This document shows, piece by piece, positions 40,272-43,577 of a stretch of DNA of 43,577 nucleotides. A model generated the notes under the pieces. That model ran no database searches. It had not been told where the DNA came from and saw only the letters and a list, made by a program, of their open reading frames with translations. This DNA comes from DATIYF01 sp035517775 (GTDB lineage Bacteria > Acidobacteriota > Terriglobia > Terriglobales > Acidobacteriaceae), in assembly GCA_035517775.1 (NCBI GenBank), contig DATIYF010000054.1:1-43577 (forward strand). Reading direction: 5' to 3'. The position numbers were made by a program, and so were the translations under genes. The stretch's first letter is position 1. Every line of letters begins with the position of its first letter.

Positions 40272-40301
40272 TTGACCGGTTTTTTCGCGGGACGGTAAGA
40301 T
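40272..40301 (+). promoter_or_regulatory. Predicted promoter of valS
   Basis: TTGACC (40272-40277), an 18-bp spacer and TAAGAT (40296-40301). Transcription from about 40308 would give a leader of about 140 nt that contains the whole inverted NNTCAGC array. The rest of the gap 40094-40271 shows no supported gene. Confidence 0.55.
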
Positions 40302-40324
40302 CAGAGGTTCAGCATTTAGCATCC

Positions 40325-40439
40325 AGCACTCAGCAATCAGCCGTCAGCATTCAGCCCCGAACCGGCGTCTGCGGCTCGGGGAGTTTTGTTCCAAACGGAT
40401 ACGTGCTGGCTGAATGCTGAGTGCTGACGGCTGAGTGCT
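40325..40439. repeat. Inverted heptanucleotide array in the valS leader
   Basis: Left arm 40325-40356 is built of 7-bp NNTCAGC units. Right arm 40408-40439 is its near-complement, same length of 32 bp, with 28 or so positions paired. Between them a strong hairpin (40355-40381: CCCCGA-A-CCG and CGG-C-TCGGGG, 7-nt loop) is followed by AGTTTTGTT, which resembles a terminator. A GTG at 40435 in the right arm is in frame with valS. Confidence 0.85.
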
Positions 40440-40446
40440 CGAACCC

Positions 40447-43341
40447 ATGCCCCACGAACTTCCCAAATCCTACGAGCCGGGCGCGATTGAAGCGCGCTGG
40501 GCGGAGTACTGGGTCAAAGAGAAGCTGTTTCACGTGGACACGCCGGCCGAGGGCGACGAGCGTCCGCGATTCACTATGCTGCTGCCGCCGCCGAATGTCA
40601 CCGGCCAGCTGCACATGGGGCACATGTTCGAGCAGACGCAGATGGATATCATCGTCCGCTGGCACCGCATGCGCGGCGAACTGACACTGTGGCTGCCGGG
40701 CACCGATCATGCCGGCATTGCCACACAACTGATGGTCGAGCGGCAGCTGGCCGCGGAAGGCAAGAAGCGGCGGCAGATCGGCCGCGAGGCTTTCACCGAG
40801 CGGGTGTGGGAGTGGAAGCGGCACTACGGCGGCGCCATTCTCGGCCAGATGAAGCGGCTGGGCGCCTCGGTGGATTGGGGCCGCGAATACTTCACCATGG
40901 ACGAAAACCTTTCGCGCGCGGTGCGCGAGGTGTTCGTCCGGCTGTATGAGGCCGGGCTGATTTACCGCGGCAAGTACATCGTGAACTGGTGCCCGCGCTG
41001 CGAGACGGCGATCTCTGATCTCGAGGTCAAGCACGAGGAGGTCGCGGGCAAGCTGTATGAGATTCGCTATCCGGTAATTGAGGGGGAGTCAGGGCTTCGC
41101 GCCGATGGACAGCCGGGGGCGGTTGTCTCCACGCAGTTCATCACGGTGGCCACGACGCGTCCGGAAACCATGCTGGGCGATACGGCGGTTGCGGTGAATG
41201 AGCGCGACGAGCGCTACCGGCACCTGCACGGCAAGAAGGTTCTGCTGCCGCTGATGAACCGCGAGATTCCCATCATTCTGGACGATCTGGCGCAGCCGGA
41301 ATTCGGCACCGGCGCGGTGAAAGTGACGCCGGCGCACGATCCCAATGACTTTCAGGCCGGGCTACGCCACGACCTGCCGCAGATTGACGTGATGGATGAG
41401 CACGGGCGGATGAACCAAAACGCCGGCCCGTATGCGGGTTTAGACAGATATGAAGCCCGCGAGCGCGTGCTGCACGATCTGCGCGAGCAGGGATTCTTGG
41501 TGGGCGTGAAGGATTATACGATCCCCATTGGCAAGTGCGATCGCTGCAAGACGATTGTCGAGCCGAGGCTTTCCACGCAGTGGTTCGTGAAGATTCAGCC
41601 GCTGGCCGAGCGGGCGATTCAAGTGGTGGAGAAGGGATACATTCGCTTTACGCCGGAGAACTACGGGCAGATTTACCTGAACTGGATGCGCAATATTTAC
41701 GACTGGTGCATCTCGCGCCAGTTGTGGTGGGGGCACCGCATTCCGGCGTGGCATTGCGCGGGGTGCAAAGAAATTATTGTCGCGCGGGAGGCTCCGGCGA
41801 AGTGCCCGAAATGCGGCGGCGCGGTCGAGCAGGATAAAGATGTGCTCGACACGTGGTTTTCCTCCGGGCTGCTGCCGTTTACGTCGCTGGGATGGCCGGA
41901 GGCGACGCGCGATCTGGAGGTTTTTTATCCGACTTCGCTGCTGATTACCGGCTTCGACATTCTGTTTTTCTGGGTGGCGCGCATGATCATGCTGGGCTGC
42001 TGGTTCATGTCGCCGCCGCACAAGCCGGGAGAGCGCACGCACTCCGGCGACCAGTGGTTGAGCGAGAGCGTGCCCTTTCGCGAAGTTTACATTCACGCGC
42101 TGGTGCGCGACGCCGAGCGGCAGAAGATGTCAAAGACAAAAGGCAACGTGCTCGACCCGATTGAAGTGATCGAGAAATACGGGACGGATGCGACCCGTTT
42201 TACGCTGGCGGCGATGTCCTCGCCGGGGACGGATATTGCCTTCAATCCCAGCCGCACGGATGGGTATCGGGCGTTTGCCAACAAGATCTGGAATGCGGCG
42301 CGGTTCATGTTCATGAATGTGGACCGGATGGGAAGTGGGCATGTGGAGGCGGGGCTGCGCCCCGCCCTGGACGAGGCAAAGCCTCGTCCCCACACGAGCC
42401 CTCACACGAGCCCCCACACGAGCCCCTACGCAAGCCACCACACAGGCCATCCCGGCACAAGCAGTGCCAAAGACTGCGGCATTGTTGGTTTCGCGGCGAA
42501 TGCTCTGGAAGACCGCTGGATTCTCTCGCGCTTCAACCGAGTTGCCGCCCAGGTTGATGCGGCGCTGAGAGCGTATCGCTTCGATGAAGCGGCACGCGCG
42601 ATCTACGACTTTTTCTGGGGCGAGTTTTGCGACTGGTATATCGAGCTGATCAAGCCGCGGCTGGCGCCGGAGAACGCGGAGTCCGCGCGCGCAGCCTGCG
42701 ACAATCTTGTGCTGATGTTCGAGGCTTCGCTGCGCCTGCTGCATCCCATCATGCCCTTCATCACGGAAGAAATTTGGCATGCGATGTATGACGGGCGGCC
42801 GCCGCTGAAGTCCATTGCGCTGGCGGAGTATCCGCAGGCGGATGAGAAGCAATTCGATCTTGCCGCTGAGACCGAGATGGCGATCCTGCAGGATTTGATC
42901 GTCAGCGTGCGTAATTTGCGGGCAGAGTTGAAGATTGAACACAAGGAGCGGCTGACGATCCAGATTTTTACGGAGGATCCGGCTGTCCGGTCGCTGATCG
43001 AGCACAATCTGGGGGCGGTAAAGCAACTGGCGAATGTGGAGACGGCCACATTCTCCGATTCCTCGCTGGCTAAGCTGCCGGGCACGCGTCATACTGCTCG
43101 ATTTGACGTGCACGTGGTCTATGAGAAGAAAATTGATCTGGCCGCCGAGTGCGCTCGGCTGCGCAAGGAACTGGAGCGCATCGAGAAGGACTTGGCAGGC
43201 AGCCAGCGGCAGTTAGGCAACAAGCAATTTCTGGCCAAGGCCCCGGCGCAGGTGGTGGAAGGGCTGCGCCAGCGGCAGGCGGAGTTGGAAGTCTTGCAGG
43301 AAAAGACGAAGAGCAAGCTGGAGGAGTTGGGGTGTAAGTAA
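40447..43341 (+). CDS. valS: Valine--tRNA ligase
   Basis: Class I aminoacyl-tRNA synthetase; charges tRNA-Val and edits mischarged Thr. The 964-residue product has PPPNVTGQLHMGHMFEQT (HIGH-type motif), GTDHAGIATQ, the CP1 editing domain with TTRPETMLGDTAVAV, DVLDTWFSSGLLPF, KMSKTKGNV (KMSKS-type motif), and an anticodon-binding domain with PIMPFITEEIW. It ends with the coiled-coil arm ECARLRKELERIEKDLAG. Between the KMSKS region and the anticodon domain, repeat DNA (about 42333-42480, residues ~630-678) adds an extra stretch with three HTSP units. The ATG at 40447 is used; no ribosome site is evident. Confidence 0.98.
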   Translation: MPHELPKSYEPGAIEARWAEYWVKEKLFHVDTPAEGDERPRFTMLLPPPNVTGQLHMGHMFEQTQMDIIVRWHRMRGELTLWLPGTDHAGIATQLMVERQLAAEGKKRRQIGREAFTERVWEWKRHYGGAILGQMKRLGASVDWGREYFTMDENLSRAVREVFVRLYEAGLIYRGKYIVNWCPRCETAISDLEVKHEEVAGKLYEIRYPVIEGESGLRADGQPGAVVSTQFITVATTRPETMLGDTAVAVNERDERYRHLHGKKVLLPLMNREIPIILDDLAQPEFGTGAVKVTPAHDPNDFQAGLRHDLPQIDVMDEHGRMNQNAGPYAGLDRYEARERVLHDLREQGFLVGVKDYTIPIGKCDRCKTIVEPRLSTQWFVKIQPLAERAIQVVEKGYIRFTPENYGQIYLNWMRNIYDWCISRQLWWGHRIPAWHCAGCKEIIVAREAPAKCPKCGGAVEQDKDVLDTWFSSGLLPFTSLGWPEATRDLEVFYPTSLLITGFDILFFWVARMIMLGCWFMSPPHKPGERTHSGDQWLSESVPFREVYIHALVRDAERQKMSKTKGNVLDPIEVIEKYGTDATRFTLAAMSSPGTDIAFNPSRTDGYRAFANKIWNAARFMFMNVDRMGSGHVEAGLRPALDEAKPRPHTSPHTSPHTSPYASHHTGHPGTSSAKDCGIVGFAANALEDRWILSRFNRVAAQVDAALRAYRFDEAARAIYDFFWGEFCDWYIELIKPRLAPENAESARAACDNLVLMFEASLRLLHPIMPFITEEIWHAMYDGRPPLKSIALAEYPQADEKQFDLAAETEMAILQDLIVSVRNLRAELKIEHKERLTIQIFTEDPAVRSLIEHNLGAVKQLANVETATFSDSSLAKLPGTRHTARFDVHVVYEKKIDLAAECARLRKELERIEKDLAGSQRQLGNKQFLAKAPAQVVEGLRQRQAELEVLQEKTKSKLEELGCK
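42348..42438. repeat. Hairpins plus 12-bp tandem repeat inserted in frame in valS
   Basis: GGCGGGGC/GCCCCGCC (42348-42366) and GACGAGGC/GCCTCGTC (42370-42388) are perfect 8-bp stems with 3-nt loops. They are followed by CACACGAGCCCT (42391-42402), CACACGAGCCCC (42403-42414) and CACACGAGCCCC (42415-42426), then a degenerate fourth copy. GTCCCCACACGA is shared with the dusB element. Confidence 0.85.
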
Positions 43342-43346
43342 AACCG

Positions 43347-43427
43347 TCAGCGTTCAGCAATCAGCATTCAGCCAACTGGGTCTGAGGCTGGACCTCGCAG
43401 GGCTGAATGCTGATTGCTGAAGGCTGA
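43347..43427. repeat. Inverted heptanucleotide array after valS
   Basis: Left arm 43347-43373 and right arm 43401-43427 are complementary at 26 of 27 positions, built of NNTCAGC units and their complements. The 27-nt loop has its own TGAGG/CCTCG hairpin. It lies between the valS stop and nadC. Confidence 0.9.
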
Positions 43428-43444
43428 GTGCTTCACGCAAACCT

Positions 43445-43577
43445 ATGGACTGGAACAGCCGCCGTATTACCGCGATAATCGAAAACGCTCTGCTCGAAGA
43501 CCGGGCCACGCGCGACGCCACCAGCTACGCCTGCATTGATCCTAACCAGCGCGCCGCGGCCACGGTTCTGGCCAAGC
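43445..43577 (+). CDS. nadC: Nicotinate-nucleotide pyrophosphorylase (carboxylating), N-terminal part
   Basis: The 44 codons visible run off the right edge. They give MDWNSRRITAIIENALLEDR, then DATSYACIDPNQRAAATVLAK, the start of quinolinate phosphoribosyltransferase, where other members read ALxED...D-T...A-A-xxxA-. NadC makes nicotinate mononucleotide from quinolinate for NAD synthesis. Assignment rests on this stretch only. The ATG follows the inverted array by 17 bp; there is no clear ribosome site. Confidence 0.75.
   Translation, partial: MDWNSRRITAIIENALLEDRATRDATSYACIDPNQRAAATVLAK

Noticed and set aside
40308..40446. T-box riboswitch in front of valS
   Set aside because: No T-box sequence or specifier stem-loop is visible; stems are made of repeat units instead.
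42391..42438. CRISPR array
   Set aside because: Units are 12 bp, contiguous, without spacers, and translated within valS; the NNTCAGC arrays are likewise contiguous.

Overview
The window looks like a chromosomal segment of an Acidobacteriota bacterium (Terriglobia/Koribacter-like). This is an inference from the high-GC coding style, the families present (KDO synthesis for an outer membrane, GlsB-type membrane protein, secreted DPP IV, many lineage-type hypotheticals) and the dense dispersed hairpin repeats between and inside genes. No rRNA, tRNA, CRISPR array or transposase was recognised. Most genes are core housekeeping; the accessory material is at the left edge and around 14.2, 21, 35.5, 37.5 and 39.4-40.1 kb.

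Layout. 1-1061 (minus): a type II restriction-modification pair, with a BglII/BstYI-family endonuclease followed by a DNA methyltransferase that runs off the left edge. 1426-9643: thrS, a GlsB-like protein, kdsB, an SRPBCC protein, HU, rpmE (L31), dusB and several hypotheticals. 9662-19181: mostly minus-strand enzymes (MBL hydrolase, DPP IV peptidase, dienelactone hydrolase, GNAT, fabG, CPA2 antiporter) plus a CT398-like zinc-ribbon coiled-coil protein and a 5'-truncated mazF. 19340-23160: a two-domain ThyX-like protein, a vapBC toxin-antitoxin operon, a frameshifted membrane gene and purM. 23381-29280: a small membrane protein, recA, pdhA, a secreted protein, pdhB, a DUF2007 protein and a cytochrome c. 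29306-37165: maf, an amidohydrolase, lepA, two membrane proteins and dnaB. 38034-43577: a cytochrome c, a membrane protein, a decayed polymorphic-toxin/immunity cassette, valS and the start of nadC.

How the genes work together. Translation and RNA modification (thrS, valS, dusB, lepA, rpmE), replication/repair (dnaB, recA, HU) and central metabolism (pyruvate dehydrogenase E1, purM, nadC, fabG, kdsB) are scattered rather than grouped by pathway. Four conflict systems or remnants are present: an apparently intact BglII-like R-M system, an intact vapBC, a mazF fragment, and an Ntox21-like toxin with its immunity gene, both broken.

The most unusual signals are three. (1) GC-rich hairpin/tandem repeats of the intergenic type lie in frame inside thrS, dusB (possibly twice) and valS, so three translation-related enzymes carry repeat-encoded segments. 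(2) valS is bracketed by two long inverted arrays of a 7-bp NNTCAGC unit. (3) The ThyX-like protein splits the ThyX signature between its halves: one keeps the STRY part, the other keeps RHR.
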